A stretch of 64,000 bases of DNA from Bursaphelenchus xylophilus. Taxonomy: Eukaryota > Nematoda > Chromadorea > Rhabditida > Aphelenchoididae. A program made the translations under genes and the position numbers. This document shows positions 34,093-45,581 of this stretch, piece after piece (position 1 is the first letter of the stretch; each line of letters opens with the position of its first letter). Where the stretch lies: assembly GCA_904066235.2 (NCBI GenBank), contig CAJFCV020000006.1, positions 1,240,001-1,304,000 on the forward strand. The letters are read 5' to 3'. A model generated the notes under the pieces. That model was not told the origin of the DNA. It worked only from the letters and a program-made list of their open reading frames with translations, and did no database searches.

Positions 34093-34805
34093 TCATTTTC
34101 TGGGTTGAAAATCCTCACCAAATTGAACGAACGTTTGTCCCATAAAGTAGATAGCATGGCCAGCAGGGATTAGATAGTCCTTTTTCTGTAAAAAGTTACT
34201 TATTTGAAATGCCGACACTTCTAAAGTATTAGGTACACAAACCGCCGCTAGAAAAGTTTGAACAGTTAGCTGTTGAATAATTTGAAATAAACTCTTACGG
34301 AGTTTTTCCTTTTGCGAAACTCTGTCCAGTACACCCTCGCTAGAAGAGCTCCGATGCATGATTGGGAGAATAATAAAAGCAGAAGAAAAGACCAGTATAC
34401 AACGCCAGGAGAGATTGGCTTTACAACGACCATGACAATCGCCAGTGATGAGATAGCTCCATAGCCAATATTGAAGGCCCCAGTAAAGGTGCTGGACCAT
34501 TCAAATGTGGGCAGGTTTGATGATTCAAATTGGTTAATGCACGGAAATGAGCATATATCAAGAAAGGCTACCGAGGCCGGCACAACCTTTAACAGAAAAC
34601 ATTCAATAAAATAATCATGCAGTGATTTTTATAACCTCCACTTACCAAGAGCACTACGTTGCCATAGAAGTTAATTTTTTTCCAAGTGCCATTCTTCCAG
34701 TAGTTTTACCGCCGTCAGCGAAGTAAATAGCCCAATCGTGACGAGGTAATTTATACCTGCGCCGATTCGGTTCAGATGTCCGAAAGCTTGGACAACACGG
34801 TTCAT
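34093..34805 (-). pseudogene. Frame-disrupted multi-pass membrane protein, probably a serpentine-receptor relic
   Basis: It starts MNRVVQAFGHLNRIGAGINYLVTIGLF at 34805. Hydrophobic stretches follow in three frames: FYGNVVLLVVPASVAFLDICSF, FNIGYGAISSLAIVMVVVK, VVYWSFLLLLLFSQSCIGALL, then KLRKSLFQIIQQLTVQTFLAAVCVP and YLIPAGHAIYFMGQTFVQF. The KLRKSLFQ...VQT motif recalls the loop before TM6 in nematode Str/Srh-type receptors. A one-base shift near 34680 and another near 34325 break the frame; the only intron that would repair the second (34270-34298) is 29 bases, which is unusually short. The usual TM7 NP-type end is absent. Decay is the simplest reading, but assembly errors could mimic it. Confidence 0.5.
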
Positions 34806-35769
34806 TTTTGCTTCCAAATAACGATTTTTTAAAATACAGTTTTTGTGAGGTTTTTATCAGCGCGTTTTGCCTTCGGCATTTCGTGGAGGCTCGCTTTCGT
34901 TGCGCGGGGTTTGCAACGGACGGAATTTATATAGCAGCCACAATCCTCTACTCTGTAGTAGCTCTGTAGAGAATTATGGCTGCTATCTAACCGTGTAGGA
35001 TCGATTTTACATCTTAGTGTGTAACAATTGTCGATGTAAAATTTTTGGAAACGCAGCTGTTGCCTGCTCAAAGAAGCTTGAAATTCATCTTTCGCAAAGA
35101 AAAATAATTTTTCTCCACGAAATCTTTTTTTTCTCGGTTCAGGCTGCGAAGACTATTTTATACCATGGAACATGTCTACATGTAAAATGCTCATTTCTGA
35201 ACCCGTCAAAAATGCAAAAATGCTGTCAAATTAATGTTATCTATGCCCTTATTATAGCAAAATTGTTGTCCTTTTTTTGTAAAAACTCCAAATTATATTC
35301 TCCTAGACCTAAAATAATGTTTTTAGTAAAAAATTAATGTAAACTGCAATAATGACGTGGTATTTTGCGTTCTAGAAATCGTCAATATTATCAACTTTCG
35401 TCCCGTTAGCGTTTTAACAGCCCGACTTTCCTATTACGCCCGAATTTTTTGTTTGATTATCTTCTCCATCCCCTACCGTAAGCCGTTGATGCCGAATCCA
35501 ATTACGTAAGCACGGGACGGCATTAAAGCCCGGGGCCCGAAGTCAAGTCAGCGTTTTCTAATTTGCGCGAGTACCGGCCGATTACGCGCTCATTGTATTA
35601 GGCCAAGATGGCGGAGTCATTATCTTCGGGGCCCGTATTCCGGCGACGACCTTTCGCCCCGGCCGTAATTAGTTCAAGTCGAGAGAAAATATTTTGTCAT
35701 GGGGCTTAATACCTCTCTACTCTCCGTATTAGAGTCATTAGAACGGGAGGCGGGAGGGGGGAATGCGGG
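34806..35769. other. Intergenic, including a unique GC-richer block
   Basis: Bases 35380-35760 are unusually GC-rich and non-repetitive compared with the surroundings (for example CGGCATTAAAGCCCGGGGCC and GGCCAAGATGGCGGAGTC). No frame or RNA fold is recognised. A regulatory block or an unrecognised non-coding exon is possible. Confidence 0.4.
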
Positions 35770-36560
35770 TTACTGTAGCAAAAATTTTTTTAATGATGGT
35801 GTTTAGAATGTGTCATAGATTGACCTAAGCTCATGTTGGGTGGAAAAAGTATTTTTTTGTATCGATTGTTCGCTTGCTCCACACTTTTTTTATTTTTCCT
35901 CCCGGAAATCTCAAAAAAGTGGTCGATAACTACCGTAATTATCAACCGATGGATTTGAAAGTTACCATGAATATATCTCAGTCCATGATGTATATTATAT
36001 AATTTATGTTCGGTCTGTAGGATTACTGTAACAACCCAGAATTACGTTTTGTTTTTCAGTGCCGGAAACCTCAAAAACGGTTGACAAATGCCGTAATCCT
36101 CAATCGATGGCTTTGAAATTTCATATAGTTCTGTTTCGGGGCATGGTAAACATTTTTATAATTGACAACTAGTCACTAGGGTTAATATAACATATCGAAA
36201 AATTGAATTTTGATTTCGTTTATTTTTTCCGAAGAGATCTCAAAAAATGGTCGATAACTACCGTAATCGTTTATCGATGGGTTCGATAATATGCGGGAAT
36301 ATATTACAGAGCATGATAAACATATTCGTTATTGAAATTGAGTTCAATGGATTATTGTAACATATCGAAAAATCACATTTCCTTTTTTTTGTATTTCTCC
36401 AAGAAGCTCTCAAAAAAGTGGTCGATAACTACCGTAATCCTCCATGAAATACTTCGAAATTTCACATAGGTTTATTTCAGTGTATTCTAAACATATTCAT
36501 AATTGCTGTCTACCCTCTAGGATTACTGTAACATACCGAATACTCGCTTTTATTTAGACA
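35770..36560. repeat. Degenerate tandem repeat, about 165-bp period, first block
   Basis: GATAACTACCGTAAT or close variants occur at about 35925, 36083, 36253 and 36424. Each is followed about 100 bases later by GGATTACTGTAACATA-type sequence. Four to five copies are present. Confidence 0.8.
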
Positions 36561-37789
36561 AGTCTAGTATAAACTCCATTTTCTCAGTTTCCTCCCAATT
36601 CCTCTCTGTAGATGCATAACGTATGTTCTCGCGATTCCCTTTGGTTGTTTGACTATTTTCGCACAAAATCTAGACCAAAAACCACTTGACCGATACAATA
36701 AAATAGTATAATATGTACATACCATTCCCCCACTTGAGCGGGTTGTATTTCCGAGGATTTTATTTTAGAGTCATGGCCCGAGAAATACTTGAACGCGCGA
36801 ATAAAGAGATCGCAACGCGTTGGGTGTGGTGTTATTAAGTTAATATAACACACTTGTCGTCGGTAATGGCCCATTTTTTGCGGTTTATTGGGGGTAAAAG
36901 TTAAAGAATTTTTGTGGAAAATGCGATGAAGTTTATAAGGGAAGTTCTGCAAGTTCGACGTTCAGATTTTGATGAAACTTGGCACAAATTTAGAGCAATT
37001 TTTTTAAGACATACAGGATTTCAAACTCGGTTTTTGCAAAAAAAATGTCGAGATTTTTCGACCTAAAAGTTGGAAAAAAAATTTTCATTTTTTCGCGAAT
37101 TTCACCATGAAAAATTTCATAGCTATTTCTACAGTAGAGAGTGATATTTCCACAAAAAATCATTTTTTTCCCCACAAAATTGGCAAAGATACGGCCAAAA
37201 AAGTGGTCTTTTCTCTGACCGCTCTCCACATTTCGCGTACTCTCTCTCAAAATCATTGAATATCTCGGGCGCGCCAAAATCCTAATAGATCGCAGGCTCG
37301 TAAACAGATCTATGGCCAATTTTATTGGCCAAAAAATTTTTCATCCATATTAGTCATCAATTTTTCGTTGAAGAACATCAATTTATATTACACTAGACAC
37401 TTGCTTGTTTCATATAGCGTTGTTTCAAAATTCGTCGGCAATTCCTACGGTAGGCACGTCGCTTTCCCGCACTGAGCGAATCATCGCGCTTCCCGTCGCC
37501 TTTCTCTCCCTATTCCGTCCCTCCCGCACCGCACTTATCCCATTCCCCACTCTATTGTTATGGGCCTCTCGTTGGGGGCGAGAATGGAAGGGAATAACAA
37601 GAGCGGCGTGTCGGATGGATCGTATTCTATCCGGTTGGGGTTATCGTATGCAATGGATCATTTTCTTATTGTTATTATGAGTAGCAGAGGAGGGAGAGGG
37701 CAATTATGTTGTAGTAGATACTAATGAATAGATTTGGTAATAACTCTATATTTAGATGTCTTACTATTGTTATAGCTGTTTAAAAATAA
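36561..37789. other. Sequence interrupting the 165-bp repeat
   Basis: Bases 36938-37330 are a relic of the 19881-20329 family (GGGAAGTTCTGCAAGTTCGAC start). Bases 37400-37640 are a unique C/T-rich stretch (TTTCTCTCCCTATTCCGTCC). Its 91-codon plus-strand frame at 37405-37680 has no recognisable domain and is not called. Confidence 0.5.
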
Positions 37790-38850
37790 TTTTCAGTCCG
37801 TCATAGTCATAGAAAAACAATGATACCGGTAAATATCACCGCATTTGCAAGATATTTTTTGAAAATTACATTTTTATCCCCAAAACTCTCAAAGAAAAGC
37901 GTATAACTACCGTAATCCCCACCCGTTCGCTCTGAAAATGCCAACGAATATAACTCATAGCAGGGTAAACATATTTGTTGTTGACACCGGGGCTCTAGAA
38001 TTACTGTAACATACCGGAAAATCGATTTTAAAACCTTTACTTCTGTTTTCTTTCAAAAAAATGTTGGGAAGCTACCGTAACCCCAGCGACTTCAAAAATT
38101 ACTAGGGATATTTTTCAGGGTATGATAAGCGTATTTGTTATTGACGTGTAAGTGCTACGATGACGGTAAAATGTCGAAAAATTATTTTCAATTTTTTTTC
38201 ATCGTTTTTATGATCTTTCTCCAAAAAATCGTCAATAACTACCATAATCCTGAACCGATGAATTCCAAAATTCCCAGGAATATATCTCAGCTAATGCTGA
38301 ACATGTTTAATTTATGACCGGTCTGTAGGATTGCTGTAACCATCAAAAATTTCGTATCTTTTCTCAGCGCCCAAAATCTTAAGGAACGGTCGATAACTAC
38401 CGTAATCCTCAACGGATGACTTTGAAGATTGCAAAGAATGTGTTTCAGAGCCTGCTAAATGCTTCTATAATTGATATCTGACCTATGCGATTACTGTAAC
38501 ATACCGAAAAATTGCATTTTCATTTTTTTAAAATTTTTTTTGAGGAGATCTCAAGAAATATCGATAATCCTCAACCGATTTTTTTACAAATTTTCAGAAG
38601 TATATGCTAGAGCATGATGAACAATTTTATAACTGATCTCTAACCTCTAGGATTACTGTAACATGTTGAAAAATAACATTTCCTTTTTTTAATCTTTTTC
38701 CGAGGAGATCTCAAAAAATGCCGATAACTACCGTAATCCACAACCGATTTTTTTGAAAATTTCCAGGAATATATTTCAGAGCATGCTGAACATATTTGTA
38801 ATTGATGTCATCCCTCTAAGATTACTGTAACATACCGAAATCTAGTTTTC
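37790..38850. repeat. Degenerate tandem repeat, about 165-bp period, second block
   Basis: The ACTACCGTAATCC core or variants recur at about 37903, 38071, 38234, 38391, 38562 and 38722, spaced 157-171 bases. GATTACTGTAACATACCGAA recurs between them. Same monomer and orientation as the block at 35770-36560. Confidence 0.8.
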
Positions 38851-39489
38851 ATTTAGGGATGTCTAGTTTTTATGAACTCCAAGGTGGATTACTGTAACTT
38901 ACTATACATATAATATAATCTACTTTTTTGTTTTTTTCAATACTTCTTCAAGTTTTAAAACGCACTTACACCCGATCTCTGGGGCGCAAATATATTTCTG
39001 GTCCCCGTGCGAGCACTTTATTCCCAGTATAAACTACACTTTACGTTGGGTTGCGTGAGTGTCCGGCAATTTTCGGTGCATTAGGAATCGTGTTTTTACT
39101 GTTACCTAAACTGTAAATTTCCTGAATTTAAAAAAAAAAGATAAAAATTTTTAATTTTCGAACATTTTTTTCTCGTATTTTACCTCAATTTCTCTACTTC
39201 TTCACTGCAAAAGGAATCAAAAATTTCTGGCGCAAATGTAAAGTGCGGTTTCAGTAACCAAAATCGGGTCTTTAAACCGAATTGCGTGCGCAAAAACCGG
39301 CAAGAAAAGGCATTTCGCAGGCGAGCAAGTAATGTTTGTGGCGTACGTTTCATGGTTTTACAACACCGTTTTGCTGGATGTCTCATATGTTTGACTAATG
39401 GCATGAGGTGTTCATTAGAGCGGGGTTTTTTATTCTACAAGGGGTATTTACCTACAAGGGAGGTAAATACCGCAAGTGCGAGTAAATAG
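38851..39489. other. Intergenic with one dispersed repeat
   Basis: Bases about 39310-39475 match the repeat at 6355-6480 (GGCGTACGTTTCA, then GCATGAGGTGTT and TTAGAGCG). No gene is recognised. Confidence 0.5.
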
Positions 39490-40142
39490 CAGTCTGTCGG
39501 GAAAATAATGTGGATTTGTCGCAGAAAAATGCCTCGCCTTGTCGCAGTCGCGGATTTTCAGCCGTGGCTGGCCAAATGATGGGTGCTTTTGAAGCCCGAA
39601 GAATCCACATTATTTTCCCGACAGACTGACATTAACTGTGGTTTTACTATCAGTCTGTCGGGAAAATAATGTGGATTTGGCGTTGCAAAATGTCCCGCTT
39701 CTTTGCTTCAAAAAGCACGAAAAATCCACATTATTTTCCCGACAGAGCGAAAAAACTCTGTCGGGAAAATAATGAGGAAAATGTCCGATCGCTGAAGTGA
39801 AAAGCAATTCGATTTTCACCGCAACACAATTCATTTTCTCGACGGCGATGCGATTTTCGATGCGACAGGGTGCTCATTATTTTCCCGACAAACTGATATT
39901 TTTTGATTTTTTTAGTGGTCCCCTCTTGCCCGAGACTTTATTTTTTCTGTCACAGAATCTACTTTTCTAGTAGCCTCCCTTGACGCAAACAGTGCTCATT
40001 ATTTTCCCGACAGACTGATATTTTTTGATTTTTTTAATAGTCCCCTCTTCTCCGAGCCTTTATTTTTTCTCTCACAGAATCTATTTTTTCGTAGCCCCGA
40101 CAAAAATCTTAAAAGTGTTCATTATTTTCCCGACAGACTGAT
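39490..40142. mobile_element. Cluster of 30-bp-ended elements upstream of the PRDM14-like gene
   Basis: Whole copies lie at 39490-39630 and 39651-39748 (GTGG type) and 39756-39898 (GAGC type on the right). Two right ends follow at 39988-40021 and 40116-40142, separated by a duplicated segment of about 120 bases (TTTTTTGATTTTTTTAGTGG). The last end stops about 30 bases before the acceptor at 40171-40173. Confidence 0.85.
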
Positions 40143-40179
40143 TGGCGACGATGAGAAAAAAAATTTTTTTCAGACCCTC

Positions 40180-42526
40180 ATGCTCCAAAATACGACCATG
40201 TTTCCGCACGAGACCCCCTCCACTTCGTTCACATCGACCTCCACGTCGATGAGCCCGAGCTCCAGCACCACCTCGCCCCTCCATTACAACCCATTCCAGC
40301 TGTTCATGCAGCTGAAGCAGGCGGAGAATCTCCGCAATTCCGAGAACCTGTTCAACCGCGCCCCGGCGACCAACATTTTCCCGGTGCCGGCGTTCGATCA
40401 GCTCCGCCTCCTGCAACAGGTGGGCTTCATGAATCTGGCCAAGACCATGCTGATGAGTCAGCAGAAGCCCGCGAATTCGGCGGAGGTTTTGGAGCTGAAA
40501 ATTGGGAACAGAACATTGAAATTGAAACGAACTGAGGATGTGGAAGGTAAATAAAAAAAATTTTGAAAAAATTTTTGTTAAATACTAACATCAGCACTTT
40601 CACAAAGTGCATGGACATTTTTTCGCTTTCGCACAGTGCATTTTGAACTTTTTCCCACGCTTGTCGCCGACGCACAGTGCATTTTTTCTTTTCGCACCTT
40701 GCAAGCCACAAAAAAGCCGTTTGCACTGTGAATTTTCAATTTTTTCCCACGCTTGTCGCCGACGCACAGTGCATTTTTCTCTTTTCGCACTGTGCAAGCC
40801 ACAAAAAAGCCGTTTGCACTGTGCATTTTGAACTTTTTCCCACGCTTGTCGCCAACGCACAGTGCGCTTTTCTCTTTTCGCACAGGGCACAGTGCAAATT
40901 GTCGCGGCCCGCACCGTGCAGAAAACCCCCAATTTTTCCGCACCGTGCATTTCACCTTTTTTCTGTCGCACTGTGCATTTTGAACTTTTTCCCACGCTTG
41001 TCGCCGACGCACAGTGCATTTTTTTCTTTTCGCACTGTGCAAGCCACAAAAAAACCGTTTGCACTGTGCATTTCCACCTTTTTTCCACGCTTGTCGCCAA
41101 CGCACGGTGCAAACTTGAAAATAGCCGTTTGCACTGTGCATTTTGAACTTTTTCCCACGCTTGTCGCTAACGCACAGTACATTTTTCCTCTTTTCGCACA
41201 GTGCAAATTGCCGCGACCCGCACGGTGCACAAAAATCGCCGATTTTTTCGCACCGTGCATTTCACTTTTTTTCTGTCGCACAGTGCATTTTGAACTTTTT
41301 TCCCACGCTTGCCGCCAACGCACAGTGCATTATTCTCTTTTCGCACGGTGCAAACTCAAAAATAGCCGTTTGCACGGTGCAAATCAAGAAAAAAAACTGA
41401 ATGCACGGTGCAAAAAATCGGGGATTTTGTGCACGGTGCGATCCACGACAATTGTCCATGCACTTTATGAGAATACTGATATAAAAAATGTATTAAAAAT
41501 AATTTGTTTCAGCGCTCAAAGAAGCACAGATAATGCGAGATGAAAACACGTTGATCTACAGTCTCCAGAACGCCGGTGTTCTCTATCATACAGTTACCTT
41601 CGATGGCGGCGAAACAGTGCACCCGGGACAAGTTATTATGGTAGGAAAGAGAATTAATTCTGAGCCGCTGGCAACACATCTTTCACAAAACCGGGCTTTT
41701 TCAAAAAACATTGTTTTATTGGAACAGGGATACTTTTTGATACCAAATTCCGCTTCAGCTCTGTTGTGGGCCGTTTTTTTTCTCCAGGGAAATAACTATC
41801 GGTCTGTCGGGAAAATAATGTGGATTCGTAGCGACTTGAAATTGCAGCGAAACAGAAGGGGATTGGCGCGACTAATCCACATTATTTTCCCGACAGACCG
41901 GAAGGCTCAGCACTTGCGGTACTGCCCTTTACTTTAAACCATAAAATTTGGTTAACTCCTAGGGCGGAGGTCGAAAAAACGAACTTATCTCAGCCTGTCG
42001 GGAAAATAATGTGGGTTCGCCAGGACGTTGGAATCGCCCATTTTTGCGTTGCGACAGCTAGCTGGAGATTTGGTGCGCAACTGTGCGACATTTCTTTTGC
42101 TACGACAAATCCACAGTATTTTTCCGACAGACTGAAAATTGTTTCTGTGGGGACAAAACCGAGCAAACTCCTCAGCCCCCGGACACCCCTGGCAATCAAC
42201 AAAACAAGCCTTAACTCCATTTTTTTCAGCTAGAAAAGAGCATAATCTCGCTGCTGGAAACCTCCGCCGACCCCAACCTCAGATTGGTGGAAGGCCAGTG
42301 TGTGGTGACAAAAACCGTCGCACCGGGCGATGTGCTGACATTGGAAGTGCCGCAAGCGGACTCGGACGCCCGTTCCGAGGCGGCTAGTACGCCAATCAAA
42401 GAAGCGCACGATCTTGGGCAGTTTGCGGTGTCGCAGTTGCTCCAAAAACAAAGCCGACGGCATGTGATGAGCTTGGAAGGTGGGTTGAGAAAAACGCAAT
42501 TTTTTGACTTTAATTTTAAATTTTTT

Positions 42527-42559
<33 letters not shown>

Positions 42560-44133
42560 GAAATTTCAAAAAAAAAAATTAAAATAATTAAAAATTTCAA
42601 AAAAAAAATCAAAAATTTTTATCATTTCAGACACAATGTCGCCTCCCGAGCTCCCCTCGGAACAAGGATTTCAATGCGAACGGTGTGGGAAGATGTTTTC
42701 CTACGCCTATTACCGCGACAAACACCTCAAGTACACGAGATGTGTCGATAACGGCGATCGGAAATTCCCGTGCTCACTTTGCAATCGCTCCTTCGAAAAG
42801 AGGGATCGGCTGAGGATCCATATTCTTCATGTTCATGAGAACCATCGACCGCATGTGTGCAATATTTGCGGGAAAGCGTTTTCACAGTCCAGCAGCTTGA
42901 ATAAGGTGAGGAAAAATGAAAAAAAATTGAAAAAAATGAAAAAAAAAAATAAAAAAAAAAAATGAAAAAAATCAAACTTTTTAAAAGTTTTAACATGAAT
43001 TTCAACTTTTTTAGAGCCTTGTGGACCACATTGAACCAATTATTACAAATTTCAATAGGTTTCATAAAGTGCATGGACATTTTCTCGCGGTCCGCACCGT
43101 GCACAAGAACCCCCATTTCGCACCGTGCATCCCACTTTTTTCTTGGTTTTCGCACAGTGCATCAAAATATCGCAGCGACAAAAGCAAGTTTGAACTTTGT
43201 CGCTGCGGCGGCGCCGGGATTTTGCACTGTGCAAACGGCCTTTTTGTGGTTTGCACTGTACGAAAAGAGAAAAATGCACTGTGCATTGGCGACAAGCGTG
43301 GGAAAAAGTTCAAATGCACTCGATTTTTTGCACCGTGCATTTCACTTTTTTTTGGTTCTGCACCGTGCAAGCGGTTTTTTTGTGGTTTGCACTGTGCGAA
43401 AACAGAAAAATTCACTGTGCGTTGGCGACAAGCGTGGGAAAAAGTTCAAATGTACTCGATTTTTTGCACCGTGCATTTCACTTTTCTTTTTTAATTTTGC
43501 ACAGTGCAAACGGCCTTTTTGTGGTTTGCACAGTGCGAAAAGAGAAAAATGCACTGTGCATTGGCGACAAGCGTGGGAAAAAGTTCAAATGCACTCGATT
43601 TTTTGCACCGTGCATTTCACCTTTCTTTTTCGATTTTGCACAGTGCAAACGGCCTTTTTGTGGTTTGCACAGTGCGAAAAGAGAAAAATGCACTGTGCAT
43701 TGGCGACAAGCGTGGGAAAAAGTTCAAAATGCACTGTGCGAAAGAGAAAAAATGTCCATGGAGTTTATAAAAATACTATTTAGCATAAATTAGAACATTT
43801 TCATTTTTTCAAAAAAAAAAAAAAAATTTTTTTCAGCACCTCCGAGTCCATTCCGGTGAGCGGCCCTACAAATGTCCCTACTGCACCAAATCCTTCACGG
43901 CCAGCTCAATCCTGCGGACCCACATCCGACAACACAGCGGAGAGAAGCCGTTCAAATGTACCTTCTGCGGGAAGTCGTTCGCTTCCCACGCGGCTCACGA
44001 CAGCCATGTGCGCCGCACACACACCACGCTGGACTCGTCGTTCAACTGCGCTCGATGCGACAAGCGTTTCGAGACCGAAGAGCACTTGGTCTTCCATTTG
44101 GAATGCGTTCATCGGGGGCAGAAAACACCCTGA
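40180..44133 (+). CDS. prdm-14: PRDM14-like six-zinc-finger transcription factor
   Basis: Five exons, 40180-40546, 41513-41640, 42230-42479, 42631-42905 and 43837-44133, join in phase to 438 residues. TTTTTTTCAG at 40164-40173 suggests trans-splicing just before the ATG. Residues 1-45 are S/T/P-rich. Residues about 125-230 (LIYSLQNAGVLYHTVTFDGG...EGQCVVTKTVAPGDVLTLEV) sit where PRDM proteins carry the PR domain but are short and degenerate. Six C2H2-type fingers follow from 264. The first has an unusual HX5C end (KHLKYTRC). Finger 3 is split by the last intron. Fingers 3-5 (SQSSSLNKHLRVHSGERPY, TASSILRTHIRQHSGEKPFKC, GKSFASHAAHDSHVRR) match the PRDM14 array as I know it. DNA binding in the nucleus is expected; methyltransferase activity is not. 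Introns 1 and 4 are packed with GCACTGTGC repeats. Confidence 0.85.
40598..41482. repeat. GCACTGTGC-rich foldback in PRDM14-like intron 1
   Basis: Its ends are CAAAGTGCATGGACATTTTT and the inverse CATGCACTTTATGAGAAT. The interior has seven CCCACGCTTGTCGCC segments alternating with GCACAGTGC/GCACGGTGC palindromes at irregular spacing (66-149 bases). It occupies nearly all of the 966-base intron. Confidence 0.85.
41801..42135. mobile_element. Two 30-bp-ended elements in PRDM14-like intron 2
   Basis: Copies lie at 41801-41902 (short) and 41991-42135, both GTGG type. Confidence 0.85.
43063..43778. repeat. GCACTGTGC-rich element with a 137-bp tandem core in PRDM14-like intron 4
   Basis: The left end is TTTCATAAAGTGCATGGACA and the right end AATGTCCATGGAGTTTATAA. 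GGCGACAAGCGTGGG recurs at about 43288, 43425, 43562 and 43700, a near-exact 137-base period. It is in the opposite orientation to the segments in intron 1. Confidence 0.85.
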
Positions 44134-45581
44134 GGGCATTTGAATTTTTTTACTTTTCGAATTTAAGATTTTATTTACCTGGTTTGTGTTTTTGAGGGCT
44201 AGAGTTAACAGGGAAGTCCCTAAAAAATTGATTTTAAATGAAAAAATGAATTTTAAGGTTTTCGTGTCGAGACCAAAATTTGAAAAAAAAATTGCGCAGC
44301 GCTCCCGCAGCCCGCGAAAATTGAGATCAAAATTTTCTACAACATATGTGAAACTTTCAACTCACAATTTGCAAAAACCACAGAGATTTTCAGGTCAAAA
44401 AATCCCAAAAAAATTCGAAATTTTTTAGAATTTTCGGTCTAAAAATCTCGGTGGTTTTTGCAAAGCGTAAGTTAAAAATCTCGCATAGGCTTTAGAAAAT
44501 TCTAATCTCAATCTAGGCCAAGTTTCATTAAAATCAGACCAAATCTTTTTTTAATTTCGAAAAGTTCCATTTTTTAAAAATTTTTTTACAGTTTCCTGTT
44601 AACCCTTCTCTCAAGCTTTCTCGTTGCTTTCACATTTTTCGCTTTTCTAGTCTGATAGTCCGCCTTATAGCCTTACGAAAAATAGCTTTAAAAAATCTTG
44701 ATTTATTCTTGTAAATCCCTGTAACCTAATAAAAAAGATGTAAAATACAAGAGAAAAAGAGTACAATGCAGTAAGTTTGAGTTGATATTAGCCTGTGGAT
44801 GGGTTGATATTATTCTTGGGTGTTTCGATGGGGCGAAACTCGACGATATTTGACTGATATTGCACTAGGTGCATCAAAAATTGGATGGTTATTTCTCGAT
44901 AGAGGTGAGAAATTTTTGATGGTAAATTAGTTCTATATGATGGTGGTGTGATTGCGGTGGGGCAAGGAGGGATACCCCGCGAAATTTTTTTGGGTGACTT
45001 TTTTGGAGTAAGGGGGGACCAAGGCAAAATCTGACGAAAAATTTTGATCAGGGGGGACCAAGGTCAAATTTTTTGCTAAAAATTTTATATCAAATTTCCA
45101 ACAAAAAATCGTTCTAAAAGTAGTGTAAGGGTGGATCTTAACCTACACTACCCCCATTTAACTTCAATTTCCCCCTCAAACTAAATTTTTTCGCGTTTTT
45201 TTTGCCAAAAATCCCATTTCTCTTCGTGTTCTGGAATTACTGTGGACACAGTAATTGTGAGTGCAAGAAGTGCGTGCAAGGACAGTCTATGGGCGAGGTG
45301 ACTATGCGTGGAGTGCGAGGTGATCGGTGAACAAAGCGGTTTGTAACGAAAACATTTCGTGTGATAAGTCAATAAACAATAATAAAACGGTGCGTGAAGC
45401 CGATTTTCATAGGACTTCTAATGCCCTAAGGGTGTTGAAGAGAGCATAAAGAGACTGAAAATCAAATGCATACTATAAGTGGGCTAGATTAAAACATTTG
45501 GGTGCAAAAAATCGAAAAAATACATAAAAAAGAGCTAAAATGGCTAGAAAATTTAAAAAATCGCTAAAAAATCTCGAAAAA
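44134..45581. other. Convergent 3' region between the PRDM14-like and myosin genes
   Basis: Plus-strand AATAAA at 44728-44733 and minus-strand AATAAA (TTTATT) at 44702-44707 are the only clear poly(A) signals, so the two transcripts may meet or overlap. Bases 44210-44560 are a relic of the 19881-20329 family. A short duplication, GGGGGGACCAAGG, occurs at about 45012 and 45052. Confidence 0.5.

Noticed and set aside
34270..34298. 29-base intron rescuing the second frameshift of the receptor relic
   Set aside because: It is shorter than nearly all nematode introns, and the frame that reads through it keeps a better match to the receptor loop motif.
37405..37680. 91-codon plus-strand frame in the gap of the satellite
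   Set aside because: C/T-rich composition without a recognisable domain, signal peptide or splice context.
40578..41543. Frames of 120-290 codons in both directions across PRDM14-like intron 1
   Set aside because: Their repeated peptides (CTVRKEKNALCVGDKRGKK type) are direct readings of the tandem repeat, open because the unit lacks stops.
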